The position numbers and the translations under genes were made by a program. Shown here one piece after another: positions 24,701 to 37,339 of a stretch of 64,000 nucleotides of DNA (positions are counted from its first letter, which is position 1; the number at the start of each line of letters is the position of its first letter). The stretch covers positions 888,501-952,500 of the forward strand of contig JBAMJR010000068.1 of assembly GCA_038501785.1 (NCBI GenBank). The letters are read 5' to 3'. Source of the DNA: Myoxocephalus aenaeus (taxonomy: Eukaryota > Chordata > Actinopteri > Perciformes > Cottidae). Under the pieces are notes generated by a model, which was not told the DNA's origin, did not search any database, and was given only the letters and a program-made list of their open reading frames with translations.

Positions 24701-25370
24701 TCCTTTACCTATTGTATCTGTCCACACCAATAAACTAACTGTCACATCTGATCAGGAAGCATATCACTCCTCATGCTTCCCAGATTTAATTAGCAGAGCT
24801 GCCCTCGGGAAGACAGTTTTCCTTTTTCTTAATTGCTGCATTAATTAGATCAGAAAAGCACATTGTGTTTGCCCACTCGGAGGCTTAACACCATTGGAGC
24901 GTCTTATGAGTGCGGGTGTGTCTCTGCATGTAATATGAAGGATAAGAGGAAACATAATTACAGCCTCAAGATGGTGGGAGACGGGTTAGAGGGAGAAATC
25001 AAGGCCGGGTCCACAGGTTCCTCACCAGCTACAGGTGACAAGCTGACGATAATGAACACGCTCCACTCTGTGTTCATCTCCCCAGATCTATTCTGCCTCA
25101 CCAAGCCATCACAGACTTACTCTACGTTACGGCCCCACTCACTTCCAGTGGTTCAGTATTCCCAGACGGACGTGTTTGCCATATCTGATCACGCTGAGAA
25201 CCCCAAACAGGATTAGACTTTGTGAACCCACAGAGATAACGGCTCACGCTTTGCAGGGGCCCATTACATCCAGATGATAAGAGCAGGTGAAACCCATCCG
25301 GCTGCACACAGACACACACTCCTGTTAAGTCTCCAGCAGGGGTACACACATGTATTTAGTAGTTAGCAAA
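24700..25370. other. Unique non-coding stretch
   Basis: A 117-codon frame (24863-25216) has no recognisable domain. Nothing else is seen. Confidence 0.45.
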
Positions 25371-26184
25371 ATGTCCTCTTGTGTTCGGGTCGGCACCGAC
25401 CTTTTTAGGTTTTTAAAAGCATAAAAGAACCACATAAAATGTGTTTATTGCATCAAAGCTTTTTGACTTTGTCAGGAACCTCTATTTCAACAAAATAAAA
25501 TAAATAAAAATGTCACTAAATTATTAAATGCTCTGGTTGAAATTATGACCTTTGTGTTGTTAGGGTCGGTTTTGACACAGTTATAAAAAATAAGATTTGC
25601 TTAATTGGTTGTTGTTTGCTTGATTTTGCAAATCTATATTTTGTGTTATGACTTGTTTGTTCATTTTGTGTTTGTATTAAAGTTCTATTGCTGAAAAAAA
25701 TACTTTTTTGACTTTTTCTTGAAGTAAATATACATGGGTCGAAATTGACCCATAACACCATAGATGTTACTATAGTTAATAATATTCAAATAAAAAAAGA
25801 TAAGTCAAACAAATGTATTTAAGAGATGTGTTCTAATACCGCTCAGTAATAGTCAGGTAACACAATAACCTTTTTTTTTATTTATATGATTCTCTTGATG
25901 TTCATTTTACCATTTCTTTTTTATTGAAATCGAGTATCCTGACAAAGAAAAGGCCCAGAGGCCCACACCAAAAATATTAAAACATACAACAACATGTTCA
26001 TGCATAAGGAAGCCTAACAAGGTAACCAAGAGATGAGAAACAAATTGGATGATAGATAATTGTTTTAGTGTATTTTACAGCTGATTTAAGACATGGGTCA
26101 AAACCGACCCGTTAACACAAGAGATGCTAACAGAAAGCTAACATAAGAGATGCTAACAGAAAGCTAACACAAGAGGGAGGTTAA
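25371..26184 (+). mobile_element. piggyBac-type MITE, copy 1
   Basis: The left end TCCTCTTGTGTTCGGGTCGG and right end AACACAAGAGGGAGG plus TTAA match the copy at 52429-53718. Internal pairs of GGGTCGG and CCGACCC/TTTGACCC motifs are typical of fish TTAA-flanked elements. The left TTAA is mutated or lost. Near the right end the segment containing GATGCTAACAGAAAGCTAAC is tandemly duplicated. No transposase is encoded. Confidence 0.75.
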
Positions 26185-26698
26185 AAAGGATTAAGTTTAT
26201 GTAACATTGTCCAGCTGTTAAAATACTCAGTCTGCAGTCGTAAATGCTTTCACTCCACTTCCTCAGATGAAGTTCACTTTGGCTCATGCATCAAGATATT
26301 TGGCTTTTGCAAATGAGCCATTCCTGGAATGCCATCCATCTACAACAAATATTAACAAGTGACCTATTCATAGACTATGAGTATCATTATGAATAAACAC
26401 CGGCTCCTCACTTCACAACACATTTACGACCCCGGAAAAAAGCCCAATGCAAAAAGCTGAGATAAAGCTTTTTCTTATGTCAAGTCCCTATTTACTGGCG
26501 TTGCATTTCCCTTGTGACGGTTGTGCTTAACTTACTAATGTGACTGTTCTTTCACTTCTGCAGCAGGTCTGTATTCCAGGTGGAGGTGAAGCGGTGTCGG
26601 AGCTTCAGGGCAGCAGGACTCAGAGAAATGTCGGTCCTGCTTCTTTTTCGTGGGAAGAGACACTGGAAAGTGATTCCGTATTTTCAAATCTATCCATT
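26185..26698. other. Unique non-coding stretch
   Basis: Nothing is recognised. Confidence 0.4.
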
Positions 26699-26795
26699 TT
26701 GTAGAGCCTAAAAATCACAAATTTGCCTCAGAGGATCCCCTCTGTGCAATAGATGTCAGCGTTAGAACACATTCAGTGCACATGACATGAACAAT
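26699..26795. repeat. Degenerate fragment of the repeat seen at 30928
   Basis: AATCACAAATTTGCCTCAGA, TGCAATAGATGTCA and CACATGACATGAAC echo the phrases ACAAATTTGCCTCGGAGG, AGAGATGTCATGTGACC and ACATGACATTCC at 30928-31245, with internal deletions. Confidence 0.5.
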
Positions 26796-27807
26796 GAACT
26801 TCATCCTCACGCCTCTCCCTTCCTTCTTTCCTTAATATTAAATACGGGTGAAATGGAGGCTTAAGACGTGCCTCAGTGCTCTCACAGTCTTATCACTCAT
26901 CCTGGAGCAAATTAAGCTCATTACAATCCATTAGTGAGCGTCTTAGGGTTCCCTGTAGGCCGAGGGGAAGCATCTCTCATCTCAGGGCTGGGAGGGCTTT
27001 AGAAACATCACAATGCCACGACGATTGTTATCTGATATCGCTGCGTCGCCAGGCTGCTCCAAGAATGAGAATCTATCGACTACTTGGGGCTACATGGATG
27101 ATGATGAGAGTTACACGCATGTAGACGGTGAAGTTAAACCATGTTGGTACCCAGAAAGTGCTTCATCAATCATCCCTTTCTGATGTAAAACATGAGCATT
27201 CAGCTGTCCTTCACACACACACACACTATAATTGACTCAATTAGAAATCCCCACTGTCCCGGTTCTCAAGCCCCGGGACTGGTGGGAAATATGTTGAAGT
27301 TATTCCCTCTAAGCCTTTGCCCGCCTACAAAGGCAGACCGCCTGAAAACTGCCAAGAAATTAGTCCCAGTGCTGTGATCAAACTGCAGCTCAGCTGGAGA
27401 GAATAAATGGAGATCCAACAGTCGTGTCATGTTCTATTTCATACTCCCCCAACCCTCCTCTTCTCTCACTTGGTTTTAAAGTGCACCGAGCCTGTAGCTG
27501 TCTGGAGCGAAGCCTCATTATCAAGTCCATCTCCACTGTCAGCGTATTCATCACACAGCAGGTTGTGTCCGCTGTTAACAAGGATGAACAATTGGGGAAA
27601 ACGTGGCTCGAACTTCATTTTCCCTTTAAAATGGCCCAGCACACATTATAGCCGAGTCATGACAGGTATACAAGAACTGGACTTTTTATTTGTATGTATC
27701 AGTCTGCAGCTGTAAAAGCACTTTGTCTGCAGTAGTAAGTACCGCTTTAACTCCCTCAGAATGCCATCCATCTTCATTCATAAGTGGCCTGGCATAGTAT
27801 GTAGCAG
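26796..27807. other. Unique non-coding stretch
   Basis: Overlapping short frames at 27390-27715 have no domain. Nothing else is recognised. Confidence 0.45.
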
Positions 27808-27905
27808 ATTCAAGATATTGTGTTATGTTTTTATTGTCATGTGCACAGATAACAGAGTTATTCTGCACGATGAAAAGCTTATTTTGCTGGGTCCTCCTAA
27901 CACAG
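27808..27905 (-). mobile_element. LINE-like 3' tail, reverse orientation (candidate)
   Basis: TTTTATTGTCATGTGCACAG, then GATGAAAAGCTTATTTTGCT, then GGTCCTCC resembles the reverse complement of a fish non-LTR tail. The match is short, so confidence is limited. Confidence 0.4.
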
Positions 27906-28317
27906 AATTACAATAAACTTAAGGCAAAAAATTAAAAATAAACTTTCTTTTTTTTAGTGGACAGGTATCAGTAAAATAACACGTTGATTAAAAGGTTTCA
28001 GATGCTGTAGTTGAGGAAAAAACTGTCTTGTTCAGGGTTCAGTGGTACTTTCAGTTCAGCTCCACCATCTCATTCGACTACTGGATGCAAAAACCAAGAT
28101 GGCCGCTTCGAAACCATGGCTGTCTACGTCCTTCTTCTATAGTCTATGTTGAAGGTGTGTCATGCTTTGTTTTTGTGAAAATTAAAGATGCAATTCGGAT
28201 GTCGCCTCATCAGAGTCACGTTGTGCCAGGTGTGCCTTTCTAAATAACGAGGTGCATGCTAATCAGCACCTGCATGCTAATCCCACTGGCCGTCACTCTG
28301 ATGAACAGTTAAACAGA
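27906..28317. other. Mostly unique stretch
   Basis: ACCAAGATGGCCGC near 28095 and TTCTATAGTCTATG near 28135 are phrases found in fish hAT-derived repeats, but no ends are visible. Confidence 0.35.
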
Positions 28318-28506
28318 CTCTTCATCTGCACTATCTGCACTTTTTTGTTGTTTTACTACTGTCTTTAATGTCCTTTTTATATTTTTTATATTTATCTTGT
28401 ATATTGTGTGTGAAAAAAAAAAAAAGTACGAAGAGCAAGTGAAACCGGAGTCAAATTCCATGTATGTGCAAATTTACATGGCCATTAAAGCTGATTCTGA
28501 TTCTGT
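28318..28506 (+). mobile_element. LINE-like 3' tail (TGATTC-ended)
   Basis: GAAGAGCAAGTGAAACCGGA, then GTCAAATTCCATGTATGTGC, then the terminal GCTGATTCTGATTCTG tandem is the characteristic 3' end of a fish non-LTR element. No coding region remains. Confidence 0.65.
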
Positions 28507-29404
28507 TAATAAAATGGTGTCCATCCTAACATCCAGGTGTGAGTTTTGATATTTATTCTGCTTTATTCTGCACCAGCTTGCACCTTGGAGAGAAGCTCTG
28601 CTGTGTATCTTCCACTTGGTCAAGGTGTGGGTTATTTACTGCTTTAATGCTGTGGGACCTCTGTGGTCACTGTTACAATAATAACACGCTCTTATTGGGC
28701 TTTTGCTGAAACAAGGATGCTCTTGCTGTTTTTGGGGTCAGGATTAAAACAAAAAAGTGTTTAATTAGATTTATGCTGTATTTAACATTGTGTGTGTGTG
28801 TGTGTGTGTGTGAGCTCAAAACTAAAGTTGATTTTCTTTCTAAAATGTTGAGAAAGAGCATAATGGGCAGCACGCCTGTTGATGCCTCAAGACAGGTTAA
28901 CGTTGCTGCATCGTGAATATGATTTTATAACAACGCCAGTGATGTGATTGAAACCCCCCGTCTGTAAATTAGTGGTGTTTATAGGGCGCTGGGTGTCAGG
29001 GCTCATGTTGCTAAGACGTAATTGGCTCCGCGGCTGAAAACAGGAAACAAAGGCAACGTGTGAACGACGGGCTGTTGACTCATGAGTCACTTCGTTAGTG
29101 GGGGTGTGAACTTTAGCTGCAGGCTAATCTTTAGAGTGCACTAAAACGGTGGCTTGTGAAACATGTTTTTGAAAAGCATATACAGCCAAATGAGCAGTCA
29201 GATATCGATAGTGTTGTTCTAATGCTGAAAGATTCACCCTTTGTGTATTCATCTCGATAGAATTAGTGATCTTATTCAGACTTTTTATAGTAGTACTAAT
29301 TAATTTAATTGTTATTATAAGAACATAAATGCAGGTTAAATCACAATGAATGAGGTATTTGCTGCATTTTGCATGTATGAGAGAACCAACATTATGTTCA
29401 AGGT
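28507..29404. other. Unique stretch with (TG)12 at 28789-28812
   Basis: Apart from the short TG microsatellite nothing is recognised. Confidence 0.45.
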
Positions 29405-29652
29405 AGTATATATATATATATATATACACCGTAAAAGTCGGGTTACGAGCCGCTACTACCTTTGGTCAGTGTCCCCGTTAGCTCCCCGCTGTAGCCAGCT
29501 AACGCTCCGTTACTTCCCGCTAACTTCCGCTAGCTCTCCACTAACTTCCGCTGCTCCTAGCTTGCTACAGTGTGGACACTGACCGCAGGTAGGAGCGGCT
29601 TGTAACCCGACCTTTACGGTATATATATATACACACACAGTATATGTATACA

Positions 29653-29714
<62 letters not shown>
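29405..29714. repeat. (TA)n microsatellite split by a MITE
   Basis: (TA)n lies at about 29406-29427 and again at 29620-29630, with a long run at 29655-29714. The ACCGTA MITE at 29428-29621 sits directly between TA tracts, consistent with insertion at a TA target. Confidence 0.85.
29428..29621 (-). mobile_element. ACCGTA-family foldback MITE, copy 3 (short)
   Basis: The left end ACCGTAAAAGTCGGGTTACG and right end TGTAACCCGACCTTTACGGT are inverted. This is the shortest copy (~194 bp). It keeps both termini but has lost most of the GCTAGC/GCTGCTG interior. Confidence 0.85.
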
Positions 29715-29717
<3 letters not shown>

Positions 29718-30009
29718 GTTGAATGAGAGCTGGACAGGCTCTGGTGAGGTGTTGAGCAGGCATGGAGGCCGGCTGCTAGCAGGTTGGCTAGCTAAGGCCG
29801 GCCACAGGGGGTCCCGAGGGAGGCGGTGAACCGGAGGCGGAGGTAAACGCGGATTAAACGAAGTCACACGCAAACAACTGCTGGTGAACCCGTTTCGGTG
29901 TGAGAACTGAGACTGGAGCGGAGAGCCGGGTGTTAACTGTTGGCGCTTGATGAGCGGATGAGTTTCAGGTGTGCAGGTCAGTTGGCAGCAAGAGGGAATG
30001 AAGAGCAGG

Positions 30010-30057
<48 letters not shown>

Positions 30058-30927
30058 GCACCAACGAGAAACACAATGAAGGAAAAAAAGGCACAGCATG
30101 GCAAAAAAATTATGATTCCTCCAGTTTTAATAATGCCAGAATGTTATCTTTTGTTCCTGAGCAGAAGCCTTGAATACAGAGGACAACACTTCTTCAACAC
30201 ATCCTCTATTGGAGAACGTAAGCGTGTGAGGAGCTTACAGGCGCCTTACATCATATATCGCATTGTCTCCGTCAGAGGACTTTTTCCACATTAGGTCTAC
30301 ATCTCCTCAATGATAATAGTGGTATGTGTAACCTGATGGAAACTAAGATACAGGATATGTGCTTATAGTAAAAAGTATAAAGTAAAGAAAATGACAAAAA
30401 AAAAGTGTCTTCTTATGAATGTCAAATTAAGCCTCTTTTTATTATCTTTTAATTATGCTCCTTTCCATAAATTCACAGTCCCTTTAATGATTCATGGCTG
30501 GTCATATTAAAGAGCTGCATAACCTGCACAGAAAGTCAATGTGTCTGGCATGGCTGTTTTGTAGCAATGCTCCTGAATGTGAATATGCTCAAATCAAAGG
30601 TTATAATAAACATTATACATTTTATCATGGCTCCTTATCTCTCAACAGGGAATGGCTTAAGCCTTTAGATGAAACATTGCTGTTATGCGTCGGGATCTGG
30701 GGGAAAAACACATGATGTAAGCCCATAGTCACACTCCTTTCGGACCGTATGCCACCCTTCTTGTTTTTATTTCTTATTCAGCTATCTCACTAATACGCCA
30801 CTGGCAATGTTTTCAAATGATAAATCCCTTATCGCACTCTTGTACCAATCTGTGTACCACTTAAAATGTAGATTTTTTTATTTTTATTCTCAGTTGTAAC
30901 AACAGTGATGAACCGCTTATATGGATC
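29715..30927. other. Unique stretch with (CA)n at 30010-30055
   Basis: Moderately GC-rich from 29715 to 29960. The only clear element is the CA microsatellite. Frames of 107 codons or fewer are driven by the CA run. Confidence 0.5.
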
Positions 30928-31245
30928 AAATTCAGTTTATTTTATATAGCCCAACATCACAAATACAAATTTGCCTCGGAGGGCTTTACAATCTGTACAC
31001 ATGACATTCCTGTCCCGGGACCTCACATCGGTACAGGAAAAACTCCCCTAATAAAGATAGTAAAAACCATTTCACAGGGGAAAAAGGGAAGAAACCTCCA
31101 GGAGAGCAACAGAGGAGGATGCCTCTCCCCGGATGGACAGAAGCAAGAGATGTCATGTGACCAGAATGAACAACGTAACAGAGTTACAGCTCATTACATG
31201 AATATGACAGAAACTTCTATGGATCAAAAAGCTTGAGGAAGAATC
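30928..31245 (-). repeat. Percomorph interspersed repeat (GAAGAAACCTCCAGGAGAGC type)
   Basis: The ordered phrases TTTATTTTATATAGCCCAAC, GGAGGGCTTTACAATCTGTA, TGTCCCGGGACCTCACATCG, GGAAGAAACCTCCAGGAGAG and GGAGGATGCCTCTCCCCGGA are those of a very common percomorph repeat, often seen in UTRs and probably a LINE-derived 3' end in reverse. There is no ORF. The orientation is inferred. Confidence 0.7.
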
Positions 31246-33241
31246 GTACGCGTACAAGGGTTGTTTGAATAATTAGCTATAAATACTCTGCTTGTAGTGT
31301 TAATGTTAGGTATTTTCAAACATATGGACAAACGTAAAAAAAAACTACAGTAACTCTATATTTGTATTTTCTTTTTTTACTTTACCCCATGATAATGCCT
31401 CGATTGCAGCAGGAAAACTTGGTGTCATGGCCGCCGGTGATGGAGACGCACAGAGGAAGCGTGTGTGTTCGATGCCGCCGTCATCTAGTGGATTGATGAA
31501 GACCGGTCAGGTAAAAGAGTTTAAAACAGCTGGACTGTATTTTTGAAACAATCAATGAAATGAAAAGTGGAGCTGTCCGTTTCAGTGCTTTTATATTCAT
31601 GTATGGAATCCCCGAAAAAAGTCAATTACGTGGTCATTTTGATGAGAAATTAAGAAAAAGATAATTCCGTTTGTAATAATCAGCCGCTTATGGTATTCAA
31701 TGTAACCTTGACAAACACTACATTAACGCAGAGAGAGAGAGAGAGAGAGAGAGAGGATTATTCTGGAAAGAACATTAAATGCCATGACCCAATGGTACAT
31801 TGTGGCTCAGTGGCAAAACTTTGAATAATAATAAAAGTTTATTAAAAAAAAAAAGAATCCATTGACTCAGAGAGGAAACTAAACATGGTTGGCTTCCCCT
31901 TTCCTGAGTGGAATAACCTGGACATGCCTATTGAAATGTGTCATTGTGGAGTCACAATAGTACGTCTTAGTTATCACCATTCAACAAAACTATTGTTAAA
32001 TGCTGCAACAACAACAAAAGAACAAAAGGAATGTCACGTTGTTGCTGTTGTCCTCCTCCTTTTTGTTTATCCTCAAATGACTTGGAGTTCTTGATTATCA
32101 ACAGGTATGAACACCAGGGAGCAAAAACAATGAGGCCAGTTGACTGCGGGTTTTTAATTAGATTCCATTTGCTAAGTAATTGCATCAGGAATGCTCGTAA
32201 TGAACTCTAATTACTCATGGAGGTCTAAATGAGAAAAATCAGTGGCGGGCATTGGCGGGTAAGGGAGAGTTCAGGCGCGCTGCTGGTGACTCTCCTTGGG
32301 GAAATTTGCGTAACACATGACTCAGTGTTCATCTTCACTTATCCATATTCCAACAGGAAGAGGGTTCTGCACCACCTCCGCTGTCTATCTGCTATTTTTT
32401 CACCTGTGAATATTGTCTTTTCTGCTTTTTTTTTCTTTCGTCATCAGCTGCATTATCCCCCTTTGCTCCCAGTATATTGCCAATCCTGTTATCCTTTCCC
32501 TTCTCTGTCTCTCTGCCGATACACCTTGAGGCTAAATGCCCCGCAGTGTTCCCGGCTTGGCCAGCTCCCTCCGTAGTTTCAGCCTTCTCGTGCTGTCAGG
32601 ACAGGAGATTAGTCATTCAATCAGGCTGAAGAGGAGTCGTTCTGCAGATAAGGCCCGTGCTGAAGGACCTCCTTCTCCAACGCTGCTCCATGTGTCGCCT
32701 GAGATTTGGCTTCCTGCTTATCGGCACGGGACATTTGCATCTTCACACACGTTCTTTTCTTTTCTCTATCTCCTTGCACCCTTCCTCCGTCTCTCAGTTC
32801 CTCGCTGAACTATCAGAATTGCATTCTTATTTTCTTCCGCTCGCCAACTGCTTCTAATTCTGCTCTCATCCTGCTATCTTCAACAACAAAAAAACGCTCA
32901 GTCAAATTCTGCTTTTATCTACGGCATTAGGGGTCACACATGTAAATGAATTGTCTTTTCTTTTCATTATATTTGCTGCCAGCGGAGTCAAACATATCAG
33001 TTTTAAATTCAGGCATTCAAAAGACATAAAAGAGAGAAATCGTTGAGCCTGCAGCCGTGTTGGCCCTCCCTCTGTGCGTTATAAGCATCCATTTTTTGCC
33101 TAAGTGACTGCGCAGCATGCCTCAGTTAGTGATGAGGAGACTATATTATGTGCACCCTACGTGGAATTAAACATTTTACTCAGCAGACATAAGGTGTTTT
33201 GAAGTAAAGGCACGTTCATCTGAATATCTAAAAGAGGTATT

Positions 33242-33246
<5 letters not shown>
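31246..33246. other. Unique stretch with (GA)n at 31731-31755
   Basis: Several overlapping plus-strand frames (32229-32930) lie in pyrimidine-rich DNA and show no domain or consistent splice context. No gene is supported. Confidence 0.45.

Positions 33247-33289
<43 letters not shown>
33247..33289. repeat. (TG)n microsatellite
   Basis: About 21 uninterrupted TG units. Confidence 0.95.
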
Positions 33290-33290
<1 letters not shown>

Positions 33291-33960
33291 CAGTATGTTT
33301 CTAATAAAATAAAGACGGATGCAATGTTTTTGCAATTTGCTATGTTCTGCCTTTAGTCCCTGGGCAGCTATAAGTAGAATAATACAAAATAGACCTATCT
33401 ATCAGGCCAACTCTGCATTGGTGACTGAAGATTAACCATGAAGTCACATCTGCTGACATGCCGTCATCAAACCACCATGATTGAGGCCGGAGCTTTCAAG
33501 AAATGACTTCTAGTTATTTGTTTTTTTTTCAGATTTTTTTGTCATCAACCACACATGCTGCGGGGTGGTTTTCACACCAACATGGGTGAAGGCAACTAGC
33601 ACATTTTGTTTGCTAATGAAAATAAAATTGTTGGCTCTAGTCAGAGGAAACATAAATTAGATGTTTTTTTTATTTGTATTGGTCATAAATAGCAGACGTG
33701 ATTCTATCATCCCACACCAAATGGAGCCATCTTGCAAAAGAAAGGCAGGGGGAAGCCACAGCCAACAGTCTGCTCGCCTCTAATACCCGCCCACTCGAGG
33801 CTGTTAAGCTCACATCTTGGCAAGGTACACGTCACCTATACATCTAAAACAACAGTGCCATTAAATATATACTTTTTATGGGTCATATTCATTATTCAAT
33901 CCATCCCAAATTAACTATGTTGGTAAATGTACCACTTACCAGTGGGATGTACATATGATA
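33290..33960. other. Unique non-coding stretch
   Basis: Nothing is recognised. Confidence 0.4.
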
Positions 33961-34142
33961 GGGCGGCTGAGGCTCATGGGTAGCGTGGTCGTTCTGCAAC
34001 CGCAAGGTTGACGGTTTGATCCCTGGTCTCCCAATAGTTTGCACGTCAAAGCGTCCTTGAGCAAGACGCTGTTGCTCCCAGGGTGCTTCACACTGCTCCT
34101 AAAGTCCTGTGGATGGTTTAAACGCAGAGATCAAATTGTATG
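33961..34142 (+). mobile_element. tRNA-derived SINE
   Basis: The head resembles a tRNA gene: a box-A-like TAGCGTGGTCG at about 33981, and a box-B-like GGTTTGATCCC at about 34012. It is followed by GTCCTTGAGCAAGACGCTG, the usual SINE body phrase. The 3' part is cut at 34143, where an ACCGTA MITE begins, so the MITE probably inserted into or next to the SINE tail. Confidence 0.7.
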
Positions 34143-34432
34143 TACTGTAAACGTTGGGTTACAAGACGCTCCTACGGTCGGTCAGTGTCCCAGCTGTAGC
34201 AAGCTAGTAGCAGTGCTAGCTAGCGCTGCTACTGCCCGCGTCCCCTCTGCCCAAGTCGGGTGTCGAGCCTGGTCCCGCTACTTTCGGGAAGCTAGCGGAA
34301 GTTATCGGAGTGCTAGCGGAAGTTAGCGGCGAAGTAACAGAGCGCTAGCAGGAGCCCCAGCTGGCTACAGCGGGGAGCTAACGGGGACACTGACCGAAGG
34401 TAGTAGCGGCTCGTAACCCAACGTTTATGGTA
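34143..34432 (+). mobile_element. ACCGTA-family foldback MITE, copy 4
   Basis: The left TACTGTAAACGTTGGGTTAC and right GTAACCCAACGTTTATGGTA are inverted, and both carry the same AAACGT-type change relative to other copies, so the two ends have diverged in concert. The interior has GCTAGC and GCTGCT runs. Confidence 0.85.
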
Positions 34433-35339
34433 CGTAATATGACAAATGTAATAATGTTATTAAGTTTACATGTCAACTGGCCGCACTTTCTGGCTGAGGA
34501 CAGACCCCAGGGACACACCAGGTCAACCTCCCATGTGTGAACGCCATGCCTTTCTCTTTCTGCCGCTCCACCTCCTCTGTCTTCTCCTTCTCATATTCCT
34601 CTTACGCCTCCTCCTTACCTAGCAGCCCTCCTGGGCTGTGTGGCATGAAATATGATCCAGAGAGTGCAGAGAAAAGGCCCCAAACAGTGCAATTTATCTT
34701 TTGGAGACACGCGGGAGTAAGGCACAGAGCGTACAGCCCAAACAGCCTCCTAAATGGAGCAGACTACTCAAGGTAATCCGCGGTAGCCCCATGTAATTTC
34801 TGTTTGTTAGACTGCATCTCAAAATGACTCGGCCATTAGAGAAATGTGCAGGGGTGTGCAACAAATGAACCACAGACACACGCGTGTGTGAATCCAAGCT
34901 CTGGCTCTTTCTTTCTCTCGTCGCTCGTCTCTCTCACTTTGTCTTCATCTCTTCATCTCCCTGTTTTTTGTGCTCGCTCTGTCCATCTCCAGAACCGCTT
35001 CTGTTTTCCGTCCCTTCTCATCTTTATTTCCTCACATCCAGTCCAGAGTACACAAATACAGCGGTCTGCACAAGTAGCCTGAAGACCGAGTGATTAACTA
35101 TCGCCCCCCTGTGCACTTTATTGCTCATGTGGGTCCATATTCTCCCCCCACTCTCACCGAAATAACCCCCTTTCCAAATCTGGACTGTTTGTTTTGCTCC
35201 CGCCTCTTAGCATGAGAGCCTCTCTGTGCCAGGTATTGAAAATAGCATATGGAGTATTTGATTGCAGTCTTTGTCAGCAAATAAGCAAAGCCTGTCTGAA
35301 TGGCTGACGGACAAAGATGAAGATTGGTGGAAAAGAAAA
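34433..35339. other. Unique stretch, pyrimidine-rich in part
   Basis: TCTC/CTTC-rich DNA around 34550-35040 gives several overlapping open frames with no domain. No exon is supported. Confidence 0.45.
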
Positions 35340-35900
35340 ATGTATTTTAACAAGAGTCTACATGTTAATGTCAGCATGCTAACATGGTAATGCTAACATG
35401 CTAACGTTTACCGGGTGTTTGCCATCTTAGTTTAGCATGTTAGCATAGCATCATTTACTCATTAGCACTAAACGCAATGGACAACTGAGGCTGATGGGTA
35501 ATTCGTTCAACAGTAGAAAAAAGAGGCAAACAATCAAAGACAATCAACGCTTGTGGAGGTTAAACTTTCTTAAAATATCATTGCTGACATGTTTTGACCA
35601 ACATGGCTGAGATGAATTTGAATTGTTGGCCTAATGATGACGCAAGAGTCAGCCATCAAAGTCATTGGGATTGTTCCTATGACCACCATGGATGTATATT
35701 ACAAATTAGCAATACAACACTTATATAAATATATATATATAACTTATATAGACTTCTTATAAAAGGAAAAAAACGTCAAGAGAAGGAAAGTCAAGGCGTC
35801 ACACAAGATGCATGGTCTTGCTGCAATGCCTGTGCAAAATTCCATGGCAATCCATCCAATAGTTGTTGATGTCTGGAACAAATAAAACATTTTTCCTTAG
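35340..35900. repeat. Degenerate interspersed repeat with ATGCTAAC units
   Basis: A cluster of ATGCTAACATGCTAAC-type units (35365-35450) is followed by phrases such as AATTCCATGGCAATCCATCC and CCAATAGTTGTTGATG near 35840-35875, known from a widespread fish repeat. The outer limits are uncertain. Confidence 0.5.
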
Positions 35901-36286
35901 CAGAGCACCTAAACACTTCTGAAAGAGGAGCATTGAAAAGAAGAAAAAAATACATAAATATATATATATTTGAACTGTGCAATATTTCATGATAAGCTGT
36001 TTTATATGATCATATATACACAAGAACCTTAAAATATACTTTAAGCACGTTTTAGTCCTCGTCTGTCTGGTTACCACAGCAACAAATGACGACGATGCGT
36101 TGACACACACATCCACTGCTGGGAAATTACAGTGTGGACGGTCAGTCCTAAAGGTCAAATTTGAGAAACAAATTGGATTTGCCAGGAGCAAATGGACCTA
36201 ATCATTTATCTAGTATTGATGGCACAGAGGGGTAGAAATAGGGCGACAAGTCAGCTGTCTCACATCTCAACATCGCACTTGAGATC

Positions 36287-36357
<71 letters not shown>

Positions 36358-36604
36358 ATTGCAGTTCTATGGGCACCCTGCAACTTCAACTTCCAGATAC
36401 TTCCAGACAGACGTGAGCAGCCAAATGATGTTTTTTTTTTTACAATCAACACTTGAAATGATGAAGGCACTTGCAAATGACGAGGTAGAGCAAAAGGTAA
36501 ACCATACTTTGGTGTTTCATTTTTACCTTTTTACTTAAGATTTCATGAAACGTATTTTTGTTTCTTCTTTCCTTCACACAAAATGCACTGACACAGAAGA
36601 CAGA
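35901..36604. other. Unique stretch with (TA)31 at 36291-36353
   Basis: A long perfect TA run; the poly-Ile/Tyr frames over it are artefacts. Otherwise nothing is seen. Confidence 0.6.
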
Positions 36605-37060
36605 GCGAGTCGTCCTTTAATCAGATGATCGGCTGTTCGATTCCCGGGTCCAGTGGTTCTCAACCTTTTTTCATTAATCTACCCCCCCTGTGAAATAGCA
36701 GCGCAAAGCATTTTTGGTTGAAAAAAAGATGTAATACACAGCGCTGTGCCATCAGTGTCTGATTTAATAGAGAATATGTACAGTTCAGTTTATGAACTTG
36801 CACTTATCTTGTATTGAATATTTATGAAATAACTATTTTTAAAGGATTTTTTGAATTTATGCTCATTTTAAATATATATGTTTAAATCTCAAGTACCCCC
36901 TGGGGTGCCTTCAAGTACTCCCATTTAAAAAAAACACTGCTCTAGTCCTTGTCGATGTGTCATTGGACAACTTACAACCTTAAATTGCTCACGTATGCTG
37001 TGCCATCAGGGTGTGAATGACATTTAGCATTCACACCTATAAAGTCCACTGATGAATAGT
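36605..37060 (+). mobile_element. tRNA-derived SINE interrupted by a hAT MITE
   Basis: The left part contains box-B-like GTTCGATTCCCGG (36636-36648). The right part resumes at about 36940 with CTAGTCCTTGTCGATGTGTC, then TTGCTCACGTATGCTGTGCC and CATCAGGGTGTGAATGACAT, the usual downstream phrases of fish SINEs. The two halves are separated by the element at 36651-36939. Confidence 0.65.
36651..36939. mobile_element. hAT MITE (CAGTGGTTCTCAACC type) nested in a SINE
   Basis: It starts CAGTGGTTCTCAACCTTTTT and ends AAAAAAAACACTG. It contains TACCCCC and GTACCCCCTGGGG phrases typical of this family. The flanking octamers CCCGGGTC and CTCTAGTC agree at 5 of 8 positions, consistent with an aged 8-bp target duplication. 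No ORF. Confidence 0.7.
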
Positions 37061-37308
37061 GTGCAGCTGCAACAAGTGCTAATCCACCATCGATTGCACA
37101 CGCGGCCTGGTTGCAATCGAGACAAATTAGCATGGTGATCCTAAGTATCATCCCCATTTAAGTTAATGGTGCCTCCCAGTTAATTGTGTTGTTTTTTTTC
37201 CCAACAGTGTGTAGTTTCCCACGAATCATAGGGGCGATCTCGTCGAAATCAATGCTGACATTGCTCAAGAAAGAGGGAATTGGACAGTGGGAAACATCTC
37301 CGAACATA

Positions 37309-37339
<31 letters not shown>

